Positions 23,155 to 33,880 of a DNA stretch of 64,000 nucleotides are shown here, piece by piece. Position numbers and translations under genes: made by a program. Each line of letters starts with the position of its first letter. Within the stretch, counting starts at the first letter, position 1. The notes below the pieces were generated by a model. It saw only the letters and a program-made list of their open reading frames with translations, had not been told where the DNA came from and searched no databases. Origin of the DNA: Artemisia argyi (taxonomy: Eukaryota > Streptophyta > Magnoliopsida > Asterales > Asteraceae); assembly GCA_030686995.1 (NCBI GenBank), contig JARVZY010002399.1, forward strand, positions 1 through 64,000, written 5' to 3'.

Positions 23155-24357
23155 TTGACTCTTCCGTTCACCATTATGGAGTACGCGAATCCACCATACC
23201 ACCAACCACAAAGACCATTCTACCCTATTGACATCTCGAATTTCAAACAATATCGAGATGAACCCATATATGATGCATGGACTCGTTTTAAAACTTTACT
23301 TCGAAAATTCCCTCATCATAGTTTCTCTTTAGCATCCCTAATAGAAACCTTTTACTATCGTGTCAACCGATGTGACCAAATGTGCATCGATGATTTTGCC
23401 AATGGGGGCCCTAGGGAATTAAGTGCTGAAGAAGCATGGGATACCTTAGAAGACTGTGCCCAATATTATTATAGAATAGACAACCCAACAAACAACATCA
23501 CAAATCAATCAAAAACAAGTTTGAAGGAGCAAACAAGAAGTTTGTCTGGGGATGAATATACTCATGTTGAGATACCTAGTTGGATGTCACCTAATATCAT
23601 AGTACAAAACAAACATATAGGTAATCTAGGTACAATGGAGGATGAGGTGGATAATCCAAGCCCACAAAGTACCCCACAAGTCCTACCATCATTTGAGGCA
23701 CATACACCGCCCGTGACTTACTCGGAAGAAGTAGAAGAGACTATAGGAACCCCAATAGAAGTAGAACCCTTGGACCAGGCACCATTAGAGGATATAGGTT
23801 TGAATACTTGTAGTGATAACCTTACTCCTAGTTCTAGGGAATTTCCTAGTTTTGATGAACCGGAGCCTCAACCAAAACCGTTACCTAATCTTCCATTCTT
23901 AGATGTGAATCTAGGAATTGAGAAAGGTTCCGATCCACTCATCAAACCATATAGTCCGGGTAGTCTTAGGATAAAGGTAGTGGACTCTAAGCCTTGTAGA
24001 GAAGAAGCCAATATAGGAGTGGAAAATGACCTTACGTACTTACATCACCCATTTATGATTGATCATAAGAAACATTATGGGTTTAAACCGGGTTTATTAG
24101 GTCAAGATGGATCCCCAACTTGTAATCTCTTGAAGTTGATCGAAAATGATCCTTTTCTAGGAGAAAATCTTAATTCACCCATTAACTTGATTGAATTAGG
24201 TAAGGTTATGATGATAGGAGCACACCCCTTTGAGCATATAATTCATCCACCACTCTTTCCTCATGAGGCATATTTCCACCCTAAGGGTGTGTATCGCTAC
24301 TTCCACCCGCACTTAATCCTAAGTGTAGGGAAAACCTCACCTTTATCCGTGAAATAA
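23155..24357 (+). CDS. 400-aa gag-like protein of the tandem element, copy 1
   Basis: An uninterrupted ORF. Residues about 25-75 resemble the start of a plant Ty3 Gag capsid domain (PIYDAWTRFKTLLRKFPHHS, then LIETFYYRVN). The middle (about 120-270) is a low-complexity Pro/Glu/Ser linker. The last 100 residues form a distinct block (GQDGSPTCNLLKLIENDPF, then GVYRYFHPHLILSVG) that I cannot assign. No zinc knuckle, protease or pol. It starts about 160 bp after the primer-binding site. The track start is at 23155; a second ATG at 23176 (MEYANPP) is an equally possible start. It may supply or interact with particles of an autonomous partner; this is inference. Copy 2 differs at about seven residues. 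Confidence 0.8.
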   Translation: MTLPFTIMEYANPPYHQPQRPFYPIDISNFKQYRDEPIYDAWTRFKTLLRKFPHHSFSLASLIETFYYRVNRCDQMCIDDFANGGPRELSAEEAWDTLEDCAQYYYRIDNPTNNITNQSKTSLKEQTRSLSGDEYTHVEIPSWMSPNIIVQNKHIGNLGTMEDEVDNPSPQSTPQVLPSFEAHTPPVTYSEEVEETIGTPIEVEPLDQAPLEDIGLNTCSDNLTPSSREFPSFDEPEPQPKPLPNLPFLDVNLGIEKGSDPLIKPYSPGSLRIKVVDSKPCREEANIGVENDLTYLHHPFMIDHKKHYGFKPGLLGQDGSPTCNLLKLIENDPFLGENLNSPINLIELGKVMMIGAHPFEHIIHPPLFPHEAYFHPKGVYRYFHPHLILSVGKTSPLSVK

Positions 24358-24360
24358 GGG

Positions 24361-24413
24361 TCGAGTCAGGCTCGTGACTCGAACAAAAACAAGCGCTTCT
24401 TGGGAGGCAACCC
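24361..24413 (+). promoter_or_regulatory. Post-ORF hairpin/AGCGCT/GGGAGGCAACCC module, copy 1
   Basis: Three bases after the stop: TCGAGTC (24361-24367), 8-nt loop, GACTCGA (24376-24382), 9 nt, AGCGCT (24392-24397), 4 nt, GGGAGGCAACCC (24402-24413). It matches the Athila-like module at 4803-4757 in order and spacing. Confidence 0.65.
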
Positions 24414-25193
24414 ATGTTTTGTGTGATTTTATTTGTTTGATTGTTATTTGCTTCCGTATGCATGTTTTATTTTTATTGTTGGTTGATCATGTTTCTCAAT
24501 TAAAATTTGGAAATACTTTATTATGTTGTTTGGCCTAGTCTTAACTTCAACCTAAAGGTATTTTTACAAAAGATAAGTGTAAGGGGAAACCCCAAATATG
24601 TTTTCAAGAAACAAACCGATCATGATTCTCCACAATATTTAATGAACATGTATATTCGTATTTGTTAGAGTCAAATGCTTGTATTGAGTCATAATGAAGT
24701 TTTGTAGGATTTTCCAGGAAGTAGGACAAAGTTTTTCCAGAAATTTTCCGGAAACTTAACATAAGAATTTCTGCAGGTCCATTCTGACGGCGTCAGAGTA
24801 TTACTCATGACGGCGTCAGGAGTTAAAAATCTGGAAATTTTACCGGTTTTGTTTTTCTAACGGAGTCTTATGGTTTTTGTGAATTATTAAGTTTTATAAT
24901 CTCCAGGAAATCTGCAAACTTCATTCCACAAGCATTATATCTTATCTTGTTTTCTAGGACTTAGTAACTTATATAGGATGCCGCCGATTTTACGCGAGGT
25001 TGCCTTGTCTATTGTTGTCAGGATTTACAGGTTATGTTTGACAAGAAGATGATTTATATTCTGGAAGGGAAGCTTTGATTGTTCGTTTTCTTGGAAGAGG
25101 ATTTAACCTGGTCAACCTATAATCCATACCGAGCGAATCAGGGGAGTATTTGATTTCATTCTCTTTACTTTTTCACTTTTACATTCTTTACTT

Positions 25194-25236
25194 GAACATT
25201 GGGGACAATGTTCATCTTAAGTGTAAGGGGAGGGTA
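25194..25236 (+). other. Hairpin plus internal purine tract, first unit
   Basis: GAACATTG (25194-25201), loop GGGA, CAATGTTC (25206-25213) form a perfect 8-bp stem, followed by AAGTGTAAGGGGAGGG. The Athila-like element has a comparable hairpin and purine tract at the same relative place. Possibly an internal plus-strand primer or RNA signal. Confidence 0.5.
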
Positions 25237-26183
25237 AAAAGATGATACCTTACATATGCACTTTCGCTTGAGTTTGTTTTGTTTGATAGTAGATGTGTAA
25301 TAAAACTACGAGAAATACTTGTTAGTGTAATTTTAGCGCCAAATTTATATTTTTTTACAACATTTAGGAGTGAAACTTTAGCCATAGAAAGCGTCTCATG
25401 GATAGGAGGTTGTATGACTAGCACATAACCGTATATTCAGAAAAATTTTCCACCCAAAAATGTGAGGTTCGCCTTTAGATTTGATAGGAAAAGCATTTAC
25501 TATTAGTGCTTATGAGTGTACCGGTAGCATTTAGATTCTAGAACTTGCGTTAGTGACACATCCCGAGACCGCTAGTGAGACTACATTCGTGTGGTAGGAT
25601 TTACTACATGATAAGAGGCATTAGGATCACCCTTGTGTTAAACCCGTATTATAATTACTTGACCATTTAAGTCATATTACTTGGCTAGTTAAGTCAACTA
25701 ATTTTTCCCACACCCTTAGCGTTGTACTCATTTTTAGTACACGAAACCCCTAGTACACCCCTCCGAGCCTATCTTTTCATTTCTAACGTTAAGCATCTTA
25801 CTTAAAGTAAGAATTTGTTACACCCCACTTAAATGTACAACCAAATCGCCTTAGCCTTCCGTGTATGCGCTCATTTTTAGTGCATTATTGTTATTTGTTA
25901 AACCCTAAGTTAACTTTCTAATTGATTACATGGTTGCTAAGTCGAGTCATATCCTTGTACATATTGTTTTGGGACGATTGGGACTCATGGGTAAGTACTT
26001 ATTTTATGGAGTAATGGGGAAGAACATCATTTATTACCCCCATATGTACGTTAATCTTAAAAGTGCTCCAAGTGTTTTGATTTTAGATTAGTTAAATGTA
26101 AAGTATGTAAAGATTCAAGTGTAAGGGGAATGCTCAAACCCCTATGATGTATTATTTTGGATGGTAGGGTAAGAGTGTATGCA

Positions 26184-26290
26184 AAAAAAAAAAACAAAAA
26201 AAACAAAAAAAAAAAAAAATCGAAAAAAAAATAGAAAAAAAAAAAGAAAAAGAAAAAAAAAATAGAAAAAGAAAAAGAGAAAAAAAAAAC
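26184..26290 (+). repeat. A-rich tract, first unit
   Basis: About 100 bp of A with sparse C, G and T (aaaaatcgaaa, aaatagaaa). It is present at the same place in the second unit (31435-31551) with length changes, so it is part of the element and not a poly(A) tail of an inserted LINE or SINE. Confidence 0.85.
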
Positions 26291-26841
26291 ATACGGACTA
26301 CCATCCCGTTTTTATTCTATGTTCATTTTATGTTTTTGTTATTTTTCATTTATTAGCTTAAGTCGAGTCTAGTCTTGGCTTAGCAACGCCATCTTGAACA
26401 TGTAATTAACCAAGATTGTTAACTCGCCACCAGTAAAACTTCCTTTATCCAACAAAACCGTGTAATTCATATCCCTATACCTAACGTTACAACCCTTTAA
26501 AAAGACCTCTTTGATAGTTTATCCTAGGTGCTTACGCCATGTGGTGGAGGTTTGATCCTTTCCCAAGCCTATGGTAATCTATTTTGTTATGACAGGTAGT
26601 GAGAGATATCTTCCATTTCCATAATGTTATATTACTTTATTACACCCGAGAGATGTGAGTATCTAAACACTATTTGTGAGGTGCTTGTGTATGACCTCCG
26701 TGCTTGTCTATTGGTCTTTAGTGGAACAATTATTTGTTGTAATTACTTTTATATTAGTGTTAAATGACCCCTAACTTGTCTTTCGAGTAGAATAAAAGCG
26801 CATTTTCTTGAGGACAAGCAAATCTCAAGTGTAAGGGTATA

Positions 26842-28249
26842 TGATGAGGCGAAAAATGATCCGTTTTTAGGGGGTCATTTAAGCCCGAATCCGAATTTAT
26901 TTGATCAAATATTGCCCTAAATCGTTCCTTTTGTGATTTTAGGTGTTTGGAGAGTGAATTCTGGAAAAGAAGCCATTTTGGACGTTTTTGGAGCATAAAA
27001 GTGAAGAAAATGGCAAAGTACCAAATTTCCATGCTGAAGATACAAGGTGACGGCGTCAAGAGTAATATCTTGACGGCGTCAGACATGAAGATTAAAATAC
27101 CGAAGGTGGTGACGGCGTCAAACGCCTTCATGACGGCGTCAAAGTGGCAAGAATAAAATACCGTGGTCGGTGACGGCGTCACATAGGCCGTCATAAGTAG
27201 ATCAAGGCCGTCCGAGGAAGTATATGGCGGCGAGGTGACGGCGTCACATGTAACTCTTGACGCCGTCAGCCTACTTTTCCTATATATAGTTTTCTAGTTT
27301 TTTCATTAAAAAGAGAGAAGTTTTGGTGAAACCCTAAAGACGAATTTGGTGCCTCTTTTACAGGTTTTTCAAGGGTTCCAAACCCTTGATACCTTGCATT
27401 GTAATTGAGATAAGTGTGCTTCTAATTCAAAAAATATGTTTATGTGTTGGTTGTTTATATCTTGTTCTTGTCTCAATTCAATTATGCTAGGCTAGATCTC
27501 TCTTGTGTTTGCTTAGATCTAATGAAACCTAGATGTTGATTATGTGTTGATTACTTGTTTATTCTTGTTCTTGGATGAATGATTTATATGTTAGGCTTAA
27601 GAAAACTGGCAGATCTCCAAATGGTAACATGCTTGAACGTCTTAAGAAACATGAACCGAGGCGTACTAGGTCTTTATTGGTTGTATTTAATGCATGAGCC
27701 ACTATTTACAATCCCTATAGTTGTGCTGGGTCATGGTGTAGGAGGAGATAAGAGCTCATAGAGTTGGGGAGTTATGTATGCCACCCCACGAATGATATTA
27801 AGGAATACAATCCGTCATCCATACAAGTATAACAAGTAATTAACGTGTAAAAGATATCTAGGGAGTAGTGAAGTCTAAGTAAACACAATTTCTCCAATTA
27901 CTGCTCACAACCTTAGTATAATTAGTTTGTTTTCATTTTTATTATTTTATTTTGAATATATATTAGTTTTGGGTTAGTTGAATAGCAACTAATTCCGCCC
28001 ACTCCTTCAAAAACCCGAGATTTTGCTTGCTTTCTAAAAAATATAAAAACACAAAAATAATCATCCCTCACCTCTAGAACTATTAATTAGGTTTTCTAAT
28101 CCTAGCGACACTATTCCTAAGCTGAACGATCAATCCCCCGGTACTTGTCACTATACTATACTACAACGATCAGGTACACTGCCTGGTGGGGGTTGTAAGC
28201 TTCTCGAGATCCCTCGAGAGGTAAAGCAAGGTGCGATTCCCACGCATCA
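26842..28249 (+). repeat. LTR B (shared middle LTR)
   Basis: 1408 bp, TGATGAGGC to CACGCATCA, serving as 3' LTR of the first unit and 5' LTR of the second. It lacks flanking TSDs, as expected for a recombination product. It has a private aaaaaatatg change near 27431. U5 hairpin at 28200-28221. Confidence 0.95.
27048..27289 (+). promoter_or_regulatory. LTR B promoter: seven TGACGSCGTCA words and TATA box
   Basis: Exact copies at 27048, 27071, 27110, 27131, 27171, 27236 and (as TGACGCCGTCA) 27258. TATATATAG is at 27281-27289, 13 bp after the last copy. Two partial words (ggccgtc) lie between. Confidence 0.7.
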
Positions 28250-28273
28250 AGTTTTTGGCGCCGCAGCCTGGGG
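28250..28273 (+). other. Primer-binding site, second unit
   Basis: Same sequence as at 22997-23020, directly after LTR B. Confidence 0.75.
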
Positions 28274-28407
28274 AATAGTTATTGTCTAGGTTAGGATTTC
28301 TTTTTATTAGGTCTACTTGCTAGATTCCTTTCTAGTAAGATTTTATTTTTATTTTTAGATCTTCTTTATTTTATCTTATTTCTTTGTGTGTTTGTTCGTA
28401 ATTTCCA

Positions 28408-29610
28408 TTGACTCTTCCGTTCACCATTATGGAGTACGCGAATCCACCATACCACCAACCACAAAGACCATTCTACCCTATTGACATCTCGAATTTCAAA
28501 CAATATCGAGATGAACCCATATATGATGCATGGACTCGTTTTAAAACTTTACTTCAAAAATTCCCTCATCATAGTTTCTCTTTAGCATCCCTAATAGAAA
28601 CCTTTTACTATCGTGTCAACCGATGTGACCAAATGTGCATCGATGATTTTGCCAATGGGGGCCCTAGGGAATTTAGTGCTGAAGAAGCATGGGATACCTT
28701 AGAAGACTGTGCCCAATATTATTATAGAGTAGACAACCCAACAAACAACATCACAAATCAATCAAAAACAAGTTTGAAGGAGCAAACAGGAAGTTTGTCT
28801 GGGGATGAATATACTCATGTTGAGATACCTAGTTGGATGTCACCTAATATCATAGTACAAAACAAACATATAGGTAATCTAGGTACAATGGAGCATGAGG
28901 TGGATAATCCAAGCCCACAAAGTACCCCACAAGTCCTACCATCATTTGAGGCACATACACCGCCCGTGACTTACTCAGAAGAAGTAGAAGAGACTATAGG
29001 AACCCCAATAGAAGTAGAACCCTTGGACCAGGCACCATTAGAGGATATAGGTTTGAATACTTGTAGTGATAACCTTACTCCTAGTTCTAGGGAATTTCCT
29101 AGTTTTGATGAACTGGAGCCTCAACCAAAACCGTTACCTAATCTTCCATTCTTAGATGTGAATCTAGGAATTGAGAAAGGTTCTGATCCACCCATCAAAC
29201 CATATAGTCCGGGTAGTCTTAGGATAAAGGTAGTGGACTCTAAGCCTTGTAGAGAAGAAGCCAATATAGGAGTGGAAAATGACCTTACGTACTTACATCA
29301 CCCATTTATGATTGATCATAAGAAACATTATGGGTTTAAACCGGGTTTATTAGGTCAAGATGGATCCCCAACTTGTAATCTCTTGAAGTTGATCGAAAAT
29401 GATCCTTTTCTAGGAGAAAATCTTAATTCACCCATTAACTTGATTGAATTAGGTAAGGTTATGATGATAGGAGCACACCCCTTTGAGCATATAATTCATC
29501 CACCACTCTTTCCTCATGAGGCATATTTCCACCCTAAGGGTGTGTATCGCTACTTCCACCCGCACTTAATCCTAAGTGTAGGGAAAACCTCACCTTTATC
29601 CGTGAAATAA
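28408..29610 (+). CDS. 400-aa gag-like protein of the tandem element, copy 2
   Basis: Same length and frame as 23155-24357, with no disruption. Replacements seen relative to copy 1 include R-to-Q in TLLRKF, L-to-F in RELSAEE, I-to-V in YYRIDN, R-to-G in EQTRSLS, D-to-H in MEDEV, P-to-L in FDEPEP and L-to-P in SDPLIK. I saw about two silent differences. The domain reading is as for copy 1: a short Gag capsid-like N-terminus, a Pro-rich linker and an unassigned C-terminal block. The mix of changes looks neutral since duplication, although both frames are still open. Confidence 0.8.
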   Translation: MTLPFTIMEYANPPYHQPQRPFYPIDISNFKQYRDEPIYDAWTRFKTLLQKFPHHSFSLASLIETFYYRVNRCDQMCIDDFANGGPREFSAEEAWDTLEDCAQYYYRVDNPTNNITNQSKTSLKEQTGSLSGDEYTHVEIPSWMSPNIIVQNKHIGNLGTMEHEVDNPSPQSTPQVLPSFEAHTPPVTYSEEVEETIGTPIEVEPLDQAPLEDIGLNTCSDNLTPSSREFPSFDELEPQPKPLPNLPFLDVNLGIEKGSDPPIKPYSPGSLRIKVVDSKPCREEANIGVENDLTYLHHPFMIDHKKHYGFKPGLLGQDGSPTCNLLKLIENDPFLGENLNSPINLIELGKVMMIGAHPFEHIIHPPLFPHEAYFHPKGVYRYFHPHLILSVGKTSPLSVK

Positions 29611-29613
29611 GGG

Positions 29614-29666
29614 TCGAGTCAGGCTCGTGACTCGAACAAAAACAAGCGCTTCTTGGGAGGCAACCC
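29614..29666 (+). promoter_or_regulatory. Post-ORF hairpin/AGCGCT/GGGAGGCAACCC module, copy 2
   Basis: Identical to copy 1: 7-bp TCGAGTC/GACTCGA stem with 8-nt loop, then AGCGCT and GGGAGGCAACCC. Confidence 0.65.
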
Positions 29667-32103
29667 ATGTTTTGTGTGATTTTATTTGTTTGATTGTTAT
29701 TTGCTTCCGTATGCATGTTTTATTTTTATTGTTGGTTGATCATGTTTCTCAATTAAAATTTGGAAATACTTTATTATGTTGTTTGGCCTAGTCTTAACTT
29801 CAACCTAAAGGTATTTTTACAAAAGATAAGTGTAAGGGGAAACCCCAAATATGTTTTCAAGAAACAAACCGATCATGATTCTCCACAATATTTAATGAAC
29901 ATGTATATTCGTATTTGTTAGAGTCAAATGCTTGTATTGAGTCATAATGAAGTTTTGCAGGATTTTCCAGGAAGTAGGACAAAGTTTTTCCAGAAATTTT
30001 CCGGAAACTTAACATAAGAATTTCTGCAGGTCCATTCTGACGGCGTCAGAGTATTACTCATGACGGCGTCAGGAGTTAAAAATCTGGAAATTTTACCGGT
30101 TTTGTTTTTCTAACGGAGTCTTATGGTTTTTGTGAATTATTAAGTTTTATAATCTCCAGGAAATCTGCAAACTTCATTCCACAAGCATTATATCTTATCT
30201 TGTTTTCTAGGACTTAGTAACTTATATAGGATGCCGCCGATTTTACGCGAGGTTGCCTTGTCTATTGTTGTCAGGATTTACAGGTTATGTTTGACAAGAA
30301 GATGATTTATATTCTGGAAGGGAAGCTTTGATTGTTCGTTTTCTTGGAAGAGGATTTAACCTGGTCAACCTATAATCCATACCGAGCGAATCAGGGGAGT
30401 ATTTGATTTCATTCTCTTTACTTTTTCACTTTTACATTCTTTACTTGAACATTGGGGACAATGTTCATCTTAAGTGTAAGGGGAGGGTAAAAAGATGATA
30501 CCTTACATATGCACTTTCGCTTGAGTTTGTTTTGTTTGATAGTAGATGTGTAATAAAACTACGAGAAATACTTGTTAGTGTAATTTTAGCGCCAAATTTA
30601 AAATTTTTTACAACATTTAGGAGTGAAACTTTAGCCATAGCAAGCGTCTCATGGATAGGAGGTTGTATGACTAGCACATAACCGTATATTCAGAAAAATT
30701 TTCCACCCAAAAATGTGAGGTTCGCCTTTAGATTTGATAGGAAAAGCATTTACTATTAGTGCTTATGAGTGTACCGGTAGCATTTAGATTCTAGAACTTG
30801 CGTTAGTGATACATCCCGAGACCGCTAGTGAGACTACATTCGTGTGGTAGGATTTACTACATGATAAGAGGCATTAGGATCACCCTTGTGTTAAACCCGT
30901 ATTATAATTACTTGACCATTTAAGTCATATTACTTGGCTAGTTAAGTCAACTAATTTTTCCCACACCCTTAGCGTTGTACTCATTTTTAGTACACGAAAC
31001 CCCTAGTACACCCCTCCGAGCCTATCTTTTCGTTTCTAAATTTAAGCATCTTACTTAAAGGAAGAATTTGTTACACCCCACTTAAATGTACAACCAAATC
31101 GCCTTAGCCTTCCGTGTATGCGCTCATTTTTAGTGCATTATTGTTATTTGTTAAACCCTAAGTTAACTTTCTAATTGATTACATGGTTGCTAAGTCGAGT
31201 CATATCCTTGTACATATTGTTTTGGGACGATTGGGACTCATGGGTAAGTACTTATTTTATGGAGTAATGGGGAAGAACATCATTTATTACCCCCATATGT
31301 ACGTTAATCTTAAAAGTGCTCCAAGTGTTTTGATTTTAGATTAGTTAAATGTAAAGTATGTAAAGATTCAAGTGTAAGGGGAATGCTCAAACCCCTATGA
31401 TGTATTATTTTGGATGGTAGGGTAAGAGTGTATGCAAAAAAAAAAAAAATAAATAAAAAAAAAAAAAAAAAAAAAAAAAATCGAAAAAAAAAATAGAAAA
31501 AAAAAACAAGAAAAAGAAAAAAAATAGAAAAAGAAAAAGAGAAAAAAAAAACATACGGACTACCATCCCGTTTTTATTCTATGTTCATTTTATGTTTTTG
31601 TTATTTTTCATTTATTAGCTTAAGTCGAGTCTAGTCTTGGCTTAGCAACGCCATCTTGTACATGTAATTAACCAAGATTGTTAACTCGCCACCAGTAAAA
31701 CTTCCTTTATCCAACAAAACCGTGTAATTTATATCCCTATACCTAACGTTACAACACTTTAAAAAGACCTCTTTGAAAGTTTATCCTAGGTGCTTACGCC
31801 ATGTGGTGGAGGTTTGATCCTTTCCCAAGCCTATGGTAATCTATTTTGTTATGACAGGTAGTGAGAGATATCTTCCATTTCCATAATGTTATATTACTTT
31901 ATTACACCCGAGAGATGTGAGTATCTAAACACTATTTGTGAGGTGCTTGTGTATGACCTCCGTGCTTGTCTATTGGTCTTTAGTGGAACGATTATTTGTT
32001 GTAATTACTTTTATATTAGTGTTAAATGACCCCTAACTTGTCTTTCGAGTAGAATAAAAGCGCATTTGCTTGAGGACAAGCAAATCTCAAGTGTAAGGGT
32101 ATA
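29667..32103 (+). other. Non-coding 3' internal region, second unit
   Basis: Near-identical repeat of 24414-26841, with the hairpin at 30447-30466, purine words, TGACGGCGTCA words near 30037 and 30061, and the A-rich tract at 31435-31551. No genes. Confidence 0.8.
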
Positions 32104-33511
32104 TGATGAGGCGAAAAATGATCCGTTTTTAGGGGGTCATTTAAGCCCGAATCCGAATTTATTTGATCAAATATTGCCCTAAATCGTTCCTTTTGTGATT
32201 TTAGGTGTTTGGAGAGTGAATTCTGGAAAAGAAGCCATTTTGGACGTTTTTGGAGCATAAAAGTGAAGAAAATGGCAAAGTAGCAAATTTCCATGCTGAA
32301 GATACAAGGTGACGGCGTCAAGAGTAATATCTTGACGGCGTCAGACATGAAGATTAAAATACCGAAGGTGGTGACGGCGTCAAACGCCTTCATGACGGCG
32401 TCAAAGTGGCAAGAATAAAATACCGTGGTCGGTGACGGCGTCACATTGGCCGTCATAAGTAGATCAAGGCCGTCCGAGGAAGTATATGGCGGCGAGGTGA
32501 CGGCGTCACATGTAACTCTTGACGCCGTCAGCCTACTTTTTCTATATATAGTTTTCTAGTTTTTTCATTAAAAAGAGAGAAGTTTTGGTGAAACCCTAAA
32601 GACGAATTTGGTGCCTCTTTTACAGGTTTTTCAAGGGTTCCAAACCCTTGATACCTTGCATTGTAATTGAGATAAGTGTGCTTCTAATTCAATCAATATG
32701 TTTATGTGTTGGTTGTTTATATCTTGTTCTTGTCTCAATTCAATTATGCTAGGCTAGATCTCTCTTGTGTTTGCTTAGATCTAATGAAACCTAGATGTTG
32801 ATTATGTGTTGATTACTTGTTTATTCTTGTTCTTGGATGAATGATTTATATGTTAGGCTTAAGAAAACTGGCAGATCTCCAAATGGTAACATGCTTGAAC
32901 GTCTTAAGAAACATGAACCAAGGCGTACTAGGTCTTTATTGGTTGTATTTAATGCATGAGCCACTGTTTACAATCCCTATAGTTGTGCTGGGTCATGGTG
33001 TAGGAGGAGATAAGAGCTCATAGAGTTGGGGAGTTATGTATGCCACCCCACGAATGATATTAAGGAATACAATCCGTCATCCATACAAGTATAACAAGTA
33101 ATTAACGTGTAAAAGATATTTAGGGAGTAGTGAAGTCTAAGTAAACACAATTTCTCCAATTACTGCTCACAACCTTAGTATAATTAGTTTGTTTTCATTT
33201 TTATTATTTTATTTTGAATATATATTAGTTTTGGGTTAGTTGAATAGCAACTAATTCCGCCCACTCTTTCAAAAACCCGAGATTTTGCTTGCTTTCTAAA
33301 AAATATAAAAACACAAAAATAATCATCCCTCACCTCTAGAACTATTAATTAGGTTTTCTAATCCTAGCGACACTATTCCTAAGCTGAACGATCAATCCCC
33401 CGGTACTTGTCACTATATTATACTACAACGATCAGGTACACTGCCTGGTGGGGGTTGTAAGCTTCTCGAGATCCCTCGAGAGGTAAAGCAAGGTGCGATT
33501 CCCACGCATCA
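32104..33511 (+). repeat. LTR C (3' LTR of tandem element)
   Basis: 1408 bp, TGATGAGGC to CACGCATCA. The TGACGSCGTCA array begins at 32310 and TATATATAG is at 32543-32551. U5 hairpin at 33462-33483. The TSD GTGCT follows at 33512-33516. Confidence 0.95.
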
Positions 33512-33732
33512 GTGCTGCTGAAGCACAAGCTGCTGCTATTGGAGGTGAAGATGAAGCTGAAGCACTTTTGATGTCAACACCCGAATTGATAATCTGGAAA
33601 ATAAAATACCAGGCCTGGAAGCTACGTTTGTACATCTCAAGAAATGAGAGCAAGGAAAGGAAAAGTTGGTGGAAGTTCCAGCAAAGGGGAAGTAGCCGCA
33701 AAATAAAAATAAATAAACGGGTCGTTGTATAG
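33512..33732 (+). pseudogene. Coding fragment split by the tandem element, right part
   Basis: Continues the frame of 21517-21587: AAEAQAAAIGGEDEAEALL onward to a TAG at 33730-33732. After about residue 30 another frame reads RIDNLENKIPGLEATFVHLK, a plausible coiled coil, so a frameshift or splice may lie near 33575. I do not recognise the protein. The initial ATG offered inside LTR C (33493) is not original. It could be the C-terminus of a host gene or of an older transposon protein. Confidence 0.45.
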
Positions 33733-33734
33733 TT

Positions 33735-33880
33735 TGATCTGTTTCGTTTGGTTGTCGCATTGTTTAGTTTGAGTTGTTTCGTTTGGTTGTCGAGTTGTTT
33801 AGTTTGAGTTGTTTCGTTTAGTTGTCGAGTTGTTTAGTTTGAGTTGTTTTGTTTGGTTATCGAGTTGTTTCGTTTGAGTC
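33735..33880 (+). repeat. About 35-bp tandem repeat, four copies
   Basis: Unit gttgtttagtttga followed by gttgtttcgtttggttgtcga, repeated with small changes. It lies directly after the stop of the coding fragment, so may be in its 3' untranslated part. Confidence 0.85.

Larger units (their letters stand above)
24414..26841 (+). other. Non-coding 3' internal region, first unit
   Basis: About 2.4 kb without an ORF of note. It holds AAGTGTAAGGGG purine words at 24575, 25219, 26117 and (as AAGTGTAAGGGT, next to LTR B) 26827, a hairpin at 25194-25213, two TGACGGCGTCA words near 24785 and 24810, and an A-rich tract at 26184-26290. Confidence 0.8.
21588..33511 (+). mobile_element. Tandem non-autonomous gypsy-type element, 3 LTRs, TSD GTGCT
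   Basis: Structure: LTR 21588-22996, internal 22997-26841, LTR 26842-28249, internal 28250-32103, LTR 32104-33511. The repeat unit is about 5.26 kb and copies differ by only a few scattered bases. The single outer duplication GTGCT (21583-21587 and 33512-33516) shows one insertion followed by unequal recombination, not three insertions. Each internal part has a primer-binding site, one gag-like ORF, purine tracts and no pol, so it is a LARD-like non-autonomous element needing a partner. PBS, post-ORF module and LTR style resemble the Athila-like element. Confidence 0.93.

Noticed and set aside
26184..26290. Poly-A tract as the tail of a LINE or SINE
   Set aside because: It is at the same place in both units and a relict is in the third relative, with no target duplication beside it.
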